NCBI GenBank assembly: GCA_035315065.1
Contig: DATFYM010000239.1
Coordinates: 1 to 64,000, forward strand
Length of the DNA stretch: 64,000 nt
Direction: 5' to 3'
DNA from: DATFYM01 sp035315065
GTDB lineage: Bacteria; Acidobacteriota; Terriglobia; UBA7540
The position numbers and the translations under genes were made by a program. Of this stretch, positions 48,464-56,758 are shown one piece after another. Under the pieces are notes generated by a model. The model was given only the letters and a program-made list of their open reading frames with translations. It was not told the DNA's origin and searched no databases. Numbering within the stretch: the first letter of the stretch is position 1; each line of letters starts with the position of its first letter.

Positions 48464-49435
48464 ATGATGACTCCACTCCATCCCGGCGACCAAATCGGCC
48501 ACTATCGCATCGAAGGCGTGGCTGCGCGCAGCGGTATGGCATCAATCTTCCGCGGCACTGATTTGAACACCGGCCGCCCGGTGGCGATCAAGGTTCCGCA
48601 CCCGGAAGTGGAAAAGGACCCGGTCTTGTCCGATCGCTTCCAGCGCGAGCACGAGATCGGCCAGGAACTGGATCATCCAGGCGTAACCAAGGTGATGCCC
48701 GCCAGCGGTGGCGGCCAAGCTTACATGGTCATGGAATGGGCGGAGGGGCGGCCGCTGCGGGAACTCCTCGTCGAACAGACAAAGCTCTCCCCCGAACGCG
48801 TTGTACGCATCATCCTTCGTATTCTGGAAGCGCTCGACTACGTTCACAGCCAAAGGATCGTGCACCGCGACCTGAAGCCGGAAAACATCATGATTGACGC
48901 CGAAGATCGCATCAAGCTGATCGACTTCGGCATCGCAGCCAAGGATGGAGCGCGGCGACTGACGTTCGGCAAGCTGACCCGCGCGATTGGAACGCCCGAC
49001 TACATCTCTCCCGAACAGGTGAAAGGAAAACCGGGCGACGCGCGCAGCGACCTGTACGCAGTGGGAGTAATACTGTACGAGATGCTGACCCGCAAGACGC
49101 CCTTCACCGGGCGCAACGCCTCCCTCGTGATGCACGACCGCCTGCTGAACAATCCCATTCCGCCGCGCGAAATTGATCCTGAAATCTCTCCCCAGCTTCA
49201 GGAAATCGTCTATCGCGCCCTGGAACGCGACCCTTCGAAACGCTATGCCAAGGCCAGCGACTTTGCCTGGGACCTCGAGCATCAGGACCAGGTTGGAGTG
49301 GCCGAACGGCCCGAGTTGCACAACTGGAAATGGCATCGCACTCCATGGCCACAGCGCCTTTTGAGGTACGCGATGATGGTGATGATTCCTGTGGTCATTT
49401 TTGCCCTCCTGTTTTACGTGGCGCGGCACGCGTGA
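48464..49435 (+). CDS. tail-anchored Ser/Thr protein kinase
   Basis: A 323-residue Hanks-type kinase. Catalytic landmarks: Lys in VAIKVPHP, HRDLKPENIMID, DFGIAAKDGARR, GTPDYISPEQ and the APE-replacing SPEQV. The activation loop RRLTFGKLTRAIGTPDY has several Thr. A single transmembrane helix (MMVMIPVVIFALLFYVARHA) forms the very C-terminus, so the kinase domain faces the cytoplasm and there is no outer sensor domain. The first glycine loop is unusual: GVAARSGMASIFRGTD keeps only part of the G-x-G-x-x-G pattern. It probably works with the VWA gene upstream or the histidine kinase pair downstream, but no direct evidence. Confidence 0.93.
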   Translation: MMTPLHPGDQIGHYRIEGVAARSGMASIFRGTDLNTGRPVAIKVPHPEVEKDPVLSDRFQREHEIGQELDHPGVTKVMPASGGGQAYMVMEWAEGRPLRELLVEQTKLSPERVVRIILRILEALDYVHSQRIVHRDLKPENIMIDAEDRIKLIDFGIAAKDGARRLTFGKLTRAIGTPDYISPEQVKGKPGDARSDLYAVGVILYEMLTRKTPFTGRNASLVMHDRLLNNPIPPREIDPEISPQLQEIVYRALERDPSKRYAKASDFAWDLEHQDQVGVAERPELHNWKWHRTPWPQRLLRYAMMVMIPVVIFALLFYVARHA

Positions 49436-49442
49436 AAAGAAG

Positions 49443-49513
49443 GGAGACAGGAGACAGGAGTCAGCATAAAGACCGCTTTCATTCTGTCTCCTGACTCCTG
49501 TCTCCTGTCTCAA
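49443..49513. repeat. heptamer hairpin locus, GAGACAG type
   Basis: Left GAGACAG GAGACAG GAGTCAG, right CTGACTC CTGTCTC CTGTCTC: the right half is an exact inverse complement over 21 bp. Core CATAAAGACCGCTTTCATT. Confidence 0.85.
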
Positions 49514-49706
49514 TCTTCTTTCCTCCCCGTAGTAATAACTCCGATAAATTCTTTCGATTGTCCTTCGCCGCCGGTGCAAGTAACATAAGAGTGGGTAGGC
49601 ATCATTTTGTCGAGCCGCCAGCCGGCATGTTGCACAGTTTTCAGGGTTTTATTATCCTTGTAGAGCGCCGACCGGGGGCACGGCCCATCAAGAGGAGAGA
49701 GTTTCT

Positions 49707-51212
49707 TTGTTCGGTGTTGCGATCAGCCACTTGCGGAACCTCTCAGTTGCGAGCGTAGGGCGATCCGCCAAACGGATTGTTGCTGGCAGCCTTGCCATCG
49801 CGCTGTTGACCGCCGTTTGCTACCGGCTTCACTTCAACGTCCCCACCACCAGCTTCGTATATCTGCTCGTGGTGGTGACGCAGTCTCTGGCTGCCGATTT
49901 TGCTTCCTCGGCGGTGATCTCAGTCCTTGCGGTTGCCTGCCTAGACTACTTCTTCACGGACCCCCTCTTCTCGTTTAACGTGACTGATCCCCTCGACGCG
50001 CTGGCGCTCGTCTCGTTCCTCGTCACCGCGCTGGTCATCACGCGCTTCGTCTCCAAGGCGCGCCAGGAGGCCAGAGCCTCCAAGCTTCAGCATCGACGGT
50101 TGAACGCTCTCTATAAACTGGCCCAGCAACTCCTGGCCATGGAGCCGGAAGTGTCGATGGGCAAGAAATTCCTCGAACCCTTCCGGGCGGTTTTCGACGC
50201 CAAGGCGGCCTGCCTGTATGACGCCGGCACCGGAGAGCTTCACCTCGTTGGCGACTCCTTAAAGGGCCTTGAGGCACGCACGCGCGAAGCCTATATCGCC
50301 GGGGACGACGTCGACGATCTTGCCACCGGGATCTCGGTCCGATGTCTTCGCGCCGCCGGACACACCACGGGAGCTATCGGGTTCGAGGGTCTCGCCAATC
50401 CCGAACCGGAAGCGGGCGCTCTGACCGCGCTGGCCGCGACCCTTCTCGAGAGGACGCGCGCGTTTCGTCGCGCCAGCTTCGCCGCCGCCACTGCCCAAAC
50501 CGAGTCGTACCGCTCGGCCATTCTCGACGCCCTGGCGCACGAGTTCAAGAACCCGCTGGCCACCATCCTCGCCGCCGCCGGCGGTCTCCGCGAAGCGGGT
50601 CCCTTGCGGCCCGAACAGGAGGAGTTGGCGGAGATGGTGGAAAGCGAAGCGGCGCAGCTCGGTTACCTCACTTCGCGACTGCTTCGCGTAGCGCGGCTGG
50701 ATCGGGAAGAAGTCAAACCGCGCATGGAGTTGATCGATATCATGGCCCTGGTTTCACGGACCATTCAGGCTTACTCGCGCCATTCGAGCGATAGGCATGT
50801 TTCCTTGCAGCAAGGCTGTGAGTCCGCCGAGGTTGTCGCTGATCCCGAACTGCTCCGTCTGGCAGTGAGCCAACTGGTCGACAACGCCTGCAAGTACTCG
50901 CACCCCGACTCCGCCGTCGTTTTGAGCATCGAGCGCCAGCCCCATTCCGTTGCGGTGCGCGTCTCCAATCGCGGCAGGTCGATCCCGGCGCATGAAAAGG
51001 ACCAGATCTTCGAGCGATTCCAGAGGGGCGACGAGGTGCGGCAGTTGGTGCCGGGGTCCGGCCTGGGGCTCTACGTCGCCCGCAAAATTGCCATCGCCCA
51101 CGGCGGCAGCCTCGATCTGGAGACGGACAAGCCTCCCGAGGAAGGGGCGACGTTCCGTCTCACCATCCCGACTCCCGAAGGCGAACTTGAGCATGTTGTC
51201 ACAGCAATCTAG
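49707..51212 (+). CDS. KdpD-like sensor histidine kinase lacking the N-terminal KdpD domain
   Basis: A 501-residue kinase. Four closely spaced helices (IVAGSLAIALLTAVCYRLHF .. LALVSFLVTALVITRFV; DUF4118) are those of KdpD, followed by a GAF-like region (residues ~140-255), HisKA with the phosphorylation His in LDALAHEFKNPLATIL at about 275, and HATPase_c (LRLAVSQLVDNACKYSHPDS; GSGLGLYVARKIAIAHGG). The cytosolic N-terminal KdpD and USP domains that bind c-di-AMP are absent. TTG 49707 has AGGAGA upstream. The response regulator overlaps by 20 bp. No kdpFABC is nearby, so the pair may control other genes. Confidence 0.9.
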   Translation: MFGVAISHLRNLSVASVGRSAKRIVAGSLAIALLTAVCYRLHFNVPTTSFVYLLVVVTQSLAADFASSAVISVLAVACLDYFFTDPLFSFNVTDPLDALALVSFLVTALVITRFVSKARQEARASKLQHRRLNALYKLAQQLLAMEPEVSMGKKFLEPFRAVFDAKAACLYDAGTGELHLVGDSLKGLEARTREAYIAGDDVDDLATGISVRCLRAAGHTTGAIGFEGLANPEPEAGALTALAATLLERTRAFRRASFAAATAQTESYRSAILDALAHEFKNPLATILAAAGGLREAGPLRPEQEELAEMVESEAAQLGYLTSRLLRVARLDREEVKPRMELIDIMALVSRTIQAYSRHSSDRHVSLQQGCESAEVVADPELLRLAVSQLVDNACKYSHPDSAVVLSIERQPHSVAVRVSNRGRSIPAHEKDQIFERFQRGDEVRQLVPGSGLGLYVARKIAIAHGGSLDLETDKPPEEGATFRLTIPTPEGELEHVVTAI

Positions 51213-51924
51213 GGTCCTGATCGTCGACGACGAGCCGCCTCTGCGTAAAGCGTTGCGAGCTTCTCTCACCGCCGCCGGTTTTACGGTGGAAGAAGCGCGC
51301 ACCGGCGATGAGGCGGTAGCCGTGGCGAAGCACCACCCGTTCGATCTGGTTCTCCTGGATATCAATATGCCGGGGCTTACCGGATTCGAGGCTTGCCGGC
51401 GAATTCGAGCTCTCGCGCCTCGCACCGGAATCGTCATGGTCACCGTTCGCGACGCGGAGGACGACAAGGTGCGCGCGCTCGAGTCTGGCGCCGACGACTA
51501 CATCACCAAGCCCTTTCGGTTGCGCGAACTCATCGCCCGCCTGCGGGCCGTGTTGCGGCGGACCCAGATCGACGATTCCGCCCAGGCGGTATTGCAAGCC
51601 GGCAATCTAGAAATCGACCTGGAACGCCGCCTGTTGCGGCGCGCCGGGAAGCAGGTCCATCTTTCGCCCAAGGAATTTGACCTTCTGGCCTACCTGATGC
51701 GCAACCTCGATGCTCCGGTTACTCACGTCAAGCTGCTGCGCGCGGTTTGGGGACCAGAGTACGGCAACGAACTCGAATACCTGCGATCGTATGTCAAGAT
51801 GCTGCGGAAGAAGATCGAGGACGATCCCGCCCGGCCGGAGTATATCCTGACAGAGCCATGGGTTGGCTACCGCTTTTGCAATCCGTCAGACCCGGACTCG
51901 CCGCCGCGCATATCCGACAATTGA
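51193..51924 (+). CDS. KdpE/OmpR-type response regulator
   Basis: A 243-residue regulator: receiver domain with acidic pocket DDE and phosphorylated Asp in LVLLDINMPGLTG (about residue 55), Thr in VMVTVRD, Lys in YITKPFRLREL, and an OmpR/PhoB winged-helix domain (residues ~140-235, SPKEFDLLAYLMRN..YLRSYVKMLRKKIEDDP..ILTEPWVGYRF). Start ATG 51193 lies inside the kinase gene. Confidence 0.94.
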   Translation: MLSQQSRVLIVDDEPPLRKALRASLTAAGFTVEEARTGDEAVAVAKHHPFDLVLLDINMPGLTGFEACRRIRALAPRTGIVMVTVRDAEDDKVRALESGADDYITKPFRLRELIARLRAVLRRTQIDDSAQAVLQAGNLEIDLERRLLRRAGKQVHLSPKEFDLLAYLMRNLDAPVTHVKLLRAVWGPEYGNELEYLRSYVKMLRKKIEDDPARPEYILTEPWVGYRFCNPSDPDSPPRISDN

Positions 51925-51993
51925 GCCTGGCGCCTGATGAGCTCAATCGCCGTCCAAGGGCTTGTCAATTTGCCAGTAGTCTCCAAATGGCGT

Positions 51994-52062
51994 CACTAGC
52001 TAGCCAGCCACTGACTCGCCATCTCTTCTTTGGCTGATGGCTAATGGCTGAAGGCCGAAGGC
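51994..52062. repeat. heptamer hairpin locus, GGCTGAT type
   Basis: Right array GGCTGAT GGCTAAT GGCTGAA GGCCGAA; left CTAGCTAGCCAGCCACTGAC and CGCCATC face it. The locus lies between convergent genes. Confidence 0.6.
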
Positions 52063-52068
52063 TCGCAC

Positions 52069-52872
52069 TTAGAACTTCTCTTCGAGCGCCAGCTCTTGTT
52101 TGAATTCCAGGATCAAGTCCTTCGTCGCTCTGCCGACGAACCAGGCCCCCCACTGCCTGGAGCCGCCCCACAAGCTTTCTCCGGTACGCGGATCGACCAC
52201 ATCCATGTAGGTAATGTCCACCCTGACCGGCCTCTTGTCCGGCCTGTCGCGCGTGAGGTAGTCACCAAGATACGGATTCGCGGAAAGCAGGAAAATCAGA
52301 TCCGCCTTTCGTGGGTCCGGGACGATGTCGAACCTTCCCCAATCCGTTAGCCCCTCGAAGGCGGCCAGCCACGCCGTTGCCATATCCCTCGGACAGGCGT
52401 CGCAGTCGATGTAAGCAGACTTTGCCCGCATGACCTTCGGCGGCAAAGCGCGGAACATATCAAACACGTGGATCGTGCTGCCGGCCTTGTCCAAGGTCCC
52501 GACCACAACCACGTGGTTGCCGGCAAAATCTCTGGGCTGCTTGTGAGCATCGAGTTGGTAGACGGTTTTCTTCTCGAGGTTGGAAAGGACGTAGTGGGCG
52601 CCTCTTCTCGCATGGCCCACGGTGCAGTGCTCCATAGCCTGGCTCTTTTCCAGAATCGCCGCACCCCCAGCCGGCTCCAAGCAGACCTCGCCTCTGAAGA
52701 TGTGGTCTCCCTGCGCGGCGAGGGTCAAAGTGCCGAATAGTACACAGGCAGCGACGCCGATGATCGCTTGCCGCATTCGGAAGCCCGGCTCTGATTTGCA
52801 CGGCACATGGTCGCCTTGGATCAAGGGCATTACGAGGCAGTAGACTTGGTCGATTAATTCCTCGACTTTCAT
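52069..52872 (-). CDS. exported protein of unknown function
   Basis: Up to 267 residues. Either it begins at ATG 52872, in ATGA overlap with the gene above, giving a short coiled N-terminus (MKVEELIDQVYCLVMPL) and an internal membrane helix at 34-53, or at ATG 52776 with a clean signal peptide (AIIGVAACVLFGTLTLAAQ). The mature part contains an extended domain with Cys pairs (CLEPAGGAA, DCDACP) and ADLIFLLSANPYLGDY. I recognise no family. The C-terminus is EFKQELALEEKF. Confidence 0.55.
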   Translation of the reverse strand: MKVEELIDQVYCLVMPLIQGDHVPCKSEPGFRMRQAIIGVAACVLFGTLTLAAQGDHIFRGEVCLEPAGGAAILEKSQAMEHCTVGHARRGAHYVLSNLEKKTVYQLDAHKQPRDFAGNHVVVVGTLDKAGSTIHVFDMFRALPPKVMRAKSAYIDCDACPRDMATAWLAAFEGLTDWGRFDIVPDPRKADLIFLLSANPYLGDYLTRDRPDKRPVRVDITYMDVVDPRTGESLWGGSRQWGAWFVGRATKDLILEFKQELALEEKF

Positions 52873-53075
52873 TTGAGCCTCTCGATTTCCTCGAGCAAGC
52901 GCTGCTCGAAGTCCGAAGCCGGTTTACGACCCTTCGTGTTGTTCCCCCCGGCCGGGCTGGAGGCGACGCTTCCGCGGACGCGGATCTTGACGCTCGCCAA
53001 TTCCTTTCCGCTCGCATCCTGAATCACTAATCTCCCGTCTACAGTGCGAGTGCTTCCACCCGGGCCAAGATTCAT
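52869..53075 (-). CDS. small ORF upstream, coupled by ATGA overlap
   Basis: A 68-residue frame starting ATGAATCTTGG and ending EQRLLEEIERLK followed by TGA that overlaps the ATG of the next gene. The composition (GSTRTVDGRLVIQDASGKELASVKIRVRG) could be a small beta-domain, and the Lys/Glu-rich end may form a helix. The unusual ATGA junction and the matching coiled helices on both sides (EQRLLEEIERLK and MKVEELIDQV) suggest one protein broken by a frameshift, or tightly coupled translation. Existence as a gene is uncertain. Confidence 0.4.
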   Translation of the reverse strand: MNLGPGGSTRTVDGRLVIQDASGKELASVKIRVRGSVASSPAGGNNTKGRKPASDFEQRLLEEIERLK

Positions 53076-53079
53076 CAGT

Positions 53080-53191
53080 CGCTTCGCGGTCCCCCCTCTG
53101 CCGCTGGGAGAGGGTTGTTTTCTTCAAAATTCCGCTGCTCCCTCAACAATTCCAGCCCTTTCCCCCCTGGGAGAGGGGGGACCGCGAAGCG
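53080..53191. repeat. 20-bp inverted repeat around a REP-like palindrome
   Basis: CGCTTCGCGGTCCCCCCTCT (53080-53099) and its exact complement (53172-53191) flank CTGGGAGAGGGTTGTTTTC and other G-rich sequence. It overlaps the position just upstream of the small gene on the minus strand and may be a hairpin in its leader. Confidence 0.7.
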
Positions 53192-53679
53192 GTGGGTGAG
53201 GGTGGACTTGTAACGTCAACGGATTTGTGAAAAGCAGTGCTTAGGTGGGAGAGCGCCGGGTTCCGACGGCTCAGGAGAAACGGAGTTCGAGGAAAGCGCC
53301 GGGGGTGAAGCCCCGCCCTTTCACGGCCTTTTTAGGCATCCTGCAATCGCTGCCTTCTCTTCGAATCGGCAAGCCGGCAAAGTATGACTTATGACAGCCA
53401 TTACAAAATCCACGTCGTTTCTTCATGCCTTTTTCAGCAGCCGGCTTATACGCTGTAGTTGTGCTGATCGTGGGGGGTTCGCCTTTAAGTGATTGAGCGG
53501 ACCCCCTTTTCGGGAGGCGGTTGTTGAAACTCGAACGGGTCTTGCCCTTATGGCCCTTATGGAATCTTTAGGATTTCCTCACGCCTCCTTTACAAAACAC
53601 TTTGTACCATAACTCATGCTCACGCGGACAAACGGATGGGGCGGCGTCCCCGAATGAGCTTCTCAGGAGGATTTTATCC
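53192..53679. other. intergenic region upstream of a porin, no gene
   Basis: About 490 bp with GC-rich imperfect repeats (GCCGGGGGTGAAGCCCCGCC near 53300) and the segment 53576-53631 that resembles the leader of the VWA gene (CCTCCTTTACAAAACAC .. ACTCATGCTCACG). No reading frame of note. Confidence 0.45.
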
Positions 53680-55722
53680 ATGTCGAAATTTCTTGCGGTA
53701 TTGGCAACGCTACTGGTGCTTTCGTGTTCGGCCTTTGCCGGTGGGGAGCCGAAGTCGAGCACGATTCAGGGTATTACGCGGGAGCCCGCCGGAAAGCCTC
53801 TGGCGCACGCCCAGGTGGTGCTTCACAGTGTGGCGGGCAACATCGATCGCACGGTGATCAGCGGTGACGATGGCGCTTTCACGGTCGAAGACCTCAGTCC
53901 CGGGCGCTACCAGTTGATGGCGAGCAAAGACGGCTTCCGCGACTCTTCGGCGACCGCCGTCGACCTGGGCACGCAACAGAGTCTGCGCGTCGATGTAACT
54001 CTGGGTCTGGCTGCCTCAAACGGTTCGAGGGCGTCGAGTGAAACAGCGGCCAACGCGCCTCTTACGGAGCGCGAAAAGCAGTTGCTCGATCGCCTCAGCC
54101 GCTTGGAAGAACGATTGGCGGCCATGGAAGCCAAGGAGTCGAAGGGTAGCGCAACCCAGACGGCTAGCATCTCAAGTGGGCCAAATGGCTCCGCCTCGGA
54201 AGACTCCAAGACGACCCCGGCGACTGGGCCTATGGTGGCTTCGCTGAGTCCGGCTGCCGGCTTGCCGTCAGCCAAGCCGCTACCTCCGAGCCCGCCGCCA
54301 GCGCCCGTCGCTCCGCCCAAGCCGGCCGCTCCGCCAGCGCCCGCCCTCCAGGAAGCCCTGCAAGCCCCCGAGGCCACCACGGGAGTGGACAATTTCACCC
54401 CGTTTGCCTACGCCGACTTTACCTGGATGAACGGCACCTCGCGCAACAAAGACACGGTGCTGGACACGAAGTTCTTCACCCCGGAAGTTCGATTCGATAC
54501 GCACTACATGGAGGACTTTAATCAACCGCATGATCACACCATGGGCGGCGCGACGGAGTCGTTCCGGTCCGGTGAAGTTCAGGTGGAGCAGGTCAGCGTC
54601 GGGGGTGACTTCCACTGGCAAAACGTGCGCGGCAGGGTCTTGTACATGGACGGCTTGTTTGCCACCACCACCCCGCGCAATGACGCCAGCGCCGGGGTCG
54701 GCCAGTGGGATGTCCGCGGGGCCTATAAATATGTTTCAGAGGCCTGGGGCGGGTATCACTTCAACGTGAACCACGGCCTGAACGTTGATGCCGGCATCTT
54801 CGTGTCGTACATCGGTCTCTTCAGCTACTACAACTTCGATAACTGGGTGTATCAGCCTTCATTCGTCTCGTCCAACACCCCGTGGTTCTTCAATGGTGTG
54901 CGGATCCAGTGGTTTCCCACCAACAAGCTCAAGATCGAGCCCTGGATAATCAACGGATGGCAGTCTTATAACAAGTACAACGGCCACATGGGTTACGGAG
55001 GGCAGATTCTGTACCGGCCCTACGAATGGCTGTCGTTCGTCTTCAACAACTATGGCAACGGACAAGATAACCTGGGGCTTCCCAACGTTGTGCGTATCCA
55101 CACCGACGATAGCGTGGAGATGAGGTACTACAATCGCCCGTTGAAGGACAAGGGAATTGACAAGATGGCTTTCTCCTTCACCGGGGACCTGGGCTGCCAG
55201 TATGGGGGCGGCTACAGGTGCTTCGGCGGGGCAACCAAGGATGCCTTCCTGGGTTGGATGGCTTACAACAGGCTCTGGTGGGGAAAGGACAAGTATGCTC
55301 TCACGATGGGTGGAGGCATGATGAACAACCCCGGCCGGTATCTGACCCTGCTCCCACCGATCAATGGCGCCGATGCCGTCTCTGGCTCCCCTTACTTCAC
55401 GGAGAATCCCGGCCAACCGTCCCACATGTGGGATAGTTCGATTGGTATCCAGTGGATGCCCAGAGAATACATCACGTGGTGGGCGGAAACTGTGTATCGC
55501 CACTCGGATGTTCCGTATTGGACGGGCCGGGGCGGGATTACGCCCCCAGGTGGAAATAACGGGCTCCCCCAATACTACGTCTGCAACAACGACGCCTCGA
55601 CCATGTCAGCGGACCCCACGATTTCGCAGAACTTCTGCACCGCGCAAAACTCAACCCTTTGGAACCCTGATCTTCGCCATGGCCAAGCTACGTTCAGCCT
55701 GGGCGTAATGGTCAAATTCTAG
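53680..55722 (+). CDS. porin with N-terminal carboxypeptidase-regulatory domain
   Basis: A 680-residue outer-membrane protein. Order of parts: signal peptide (FLAVLATLLVLSCSAFA), CarboxypepD_reg-like beta-sandwich (IQGITREPAGKPLAHAQVV .. GYxLxASKDGF-like end) at about 30-110, a coiled coil (REKQLLDRLSRLEERLAAMEAKE), a Pro/Ala/Ser linker, and a beta barrel from FAYADFTWMNGTSRNKDT to the C-terminus VMVKF. The barrel resembles the porin at 45329 in style and linker, so they may be relatives; the domain order is like TonB-type receptors but the plug is missing. AGGAGG precedes ATG 53680. The carbohydrate or peptide it serves is not known. Confidence 0.85.
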   Translation: MSKFLAVLATLLVLSCSAFAGGEPKSSTIQGITREPAGKPLAHAQVVLHSVAGNIDRTVISGDDGAFTVEDLSPGRYQLMASKDGFRDSSATAVDLGTQQSLRVDVTLGLAASNGSRASSETAANAPLTEREKQLLDRLSRLEERLAAMEAKESKGSATQTASISSGPNGSASEDSKTTPATGPMVASLSPAAGLPSAKPLPPSPPPAPVAPPKPAAPPAPALQEALQAPEATTGVDNFTPFAYADFTWMNGTSRNKDTVLDTKFFTPEVRFDTHYMEDFNQPHDHTMGGATESFRSGEVQVEQVSVGGDFHWQNVRGRVLYMDGLFATTTPRNDASAGVGQWDVRGAYKYVSEAWGGYHFNVNHGLNVDAGIFVSYIGLFSYYNFDNWVYQPSFVSSNTPWFFNGVRIQWFPTNKLKIEPWIINGWQSYNKYNGHMGYGGQILYRPYEWLSFVFNNYGNGQDNLGLPNVVRIHTDDSVEMRYYNRPLKDKGIDKMAFSFTGDLGCQYGGGYRCFGGATKDAFLGWMAYNRLWWGKDKYALTMGGGMMNNPGRYLTLLPPINGADAVSGSPYFTENPGQPSHMWDSSIGIQWMPREYITWWAETVYRHSDVPYWTGRGGITPPGGNNGLPQYYVCNNDASTMSADPTISQNFCTAQNSTLWNPDLRHGQATFSLGVMVKF

Positions 55723-55804
55723 CGGTGAGCGAGCCGCTTGTTAGCGAGAAGCCGGAGACAATCCGGCTTCCCTGTTAATTTGCACGAAAGGAAAGAGGCA
55801 GCGA

Positions 55805-56503
55805 GTGGGAATTGCGGCATCGCTGGAACCAAAAGTCGAAGGCTTTTGCCAAGGACGCTTGCTTTGCCGAGCTTGGCTGGCGCTGTCCGCGCTGTTGCTA
55901 TTTGCTCCGATCTGTTTGGCGTCAGAACCATCGCCGGCGTTAATGCGGGCAGGCACAGCGGGTGCGCCCCTTCAAGGCACTGCGAGCGACCGTCGCCTTA
56001 GTTTGGTTGTGGTTGAACCTGAAGGCCGGGGACCTAACGGCTTTCGGTATCGAATTGTGCTGGATTCCACCGCTCACGGCGCCGCGAGTTCGCTTGACCT
56101 TACAGCCGAAGAAGGCGGACTGCTGGTGATCGCTCGCGACGTCGATGGCGCCGGAAACGACCTTGATCTCATCGTCAAGAGCGCTTCGTCGCTGACCCCG
56201 GTCGGTGTCTGGATCAACGACCACCGGGGCGGATTCACCAAGGCTGATTCGAGGATTTATGCGCCCTCAATCTGGAACGAAAGTCCGTTGATCATCTCCG
56301 AGAATCCATCGAATCATCTTCAGCCGGCCGCAGCGCCATCATCTCAATCCTGCATTCATCCTCTGACTCGATGCTACCGCTTCGCGCCTTGGCTGGGCGA
56401 GGGTCTGGTTACGTCGTCCAACTTCGCTTTGCCCTCCCGCCTGACCGTAGGCTCCCACCAAACGAGAGGCCCGCCATCTCCGCTCCTGGCCGAGCAAAGC
56501 TAG
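55805..56503 (+). CDS. secreted protein of unknown function upstream of the RND operon
   Basis: A 232-residue protein with a signal peptide (RAWLALSALLLFAPICLA). The mature part has FRYRIVLDSTAHGAASSLDLTAEEGGLLVIARDVDGAGNDLDLIVKSASSLTPVGVWINDHRGGF, an FG-GAP-like or cadherin-like metal-binding loop DVDGAGNDLDL. GTG 55805 follows AGAGG. It stands directly before the czc genes, so a link to metal handling is possible but not shown. I do not recognise a family. Confidence 0.6.
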   Translation: MGIAASLEPKVEGFCQGRLLCRAWLALSALLLFAPICLASEPSPALMRAGTAGAPLQGTASDRRLSLVVVEPEGRGPNGFRYRIVLDSTAHGAASSLDLTAEEGGLLVIARDVDGAGNDLDLIVKSASSLTPVGVWINDHRGGFTKADSRIYAPSIWNESPLIISENPSNHLQPAAAPSSQSCIHPLTRCYRFAPWLGEGLVTSSNFALPSRLTVGSHQTRGPPSPLLAEQS

Positions 56504-56558
56504 AGCCGCCTGGTGGCTCTGCCGCCTTGCGGTGCGGATCTCTGAAGTATTTGCGAAA

Positions 56559-56659
56559 GAGCTTTCAACGCAGAGACGCAGAGATACAGAGAAAACCAGG
56601 AACAGGTCTTTTCTCTGTGCTCTCCGTGAAGCCTCCGTGACCCTCTGTGTTGAGCTCTT
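56559..56659. repeat. inverted array of CAGAGAC-type units
   Basis: Left CTTTCAACGCAGAGACGCAG and more; right CTCTGTGCTCTCCGTGAAGC .. CCTCTGTGTTGAGCTCTT. The end matches the locus at 13530-13719 (TTGAGCTCTT), so the two are copies of one family. Core AAAACCAGGAACAGGTCTTTT. Confidence 0.75.
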
Positions 56660-56758
56660 CTTCTGATTGCGGCCAGAGGCCGGGCTTCATTCTTTCAGAC
56701 TCTCTGAGCGTGGATAGTAGGAAAGCACTCGAATATTTGCTGTGGCGGAGACTTACCT

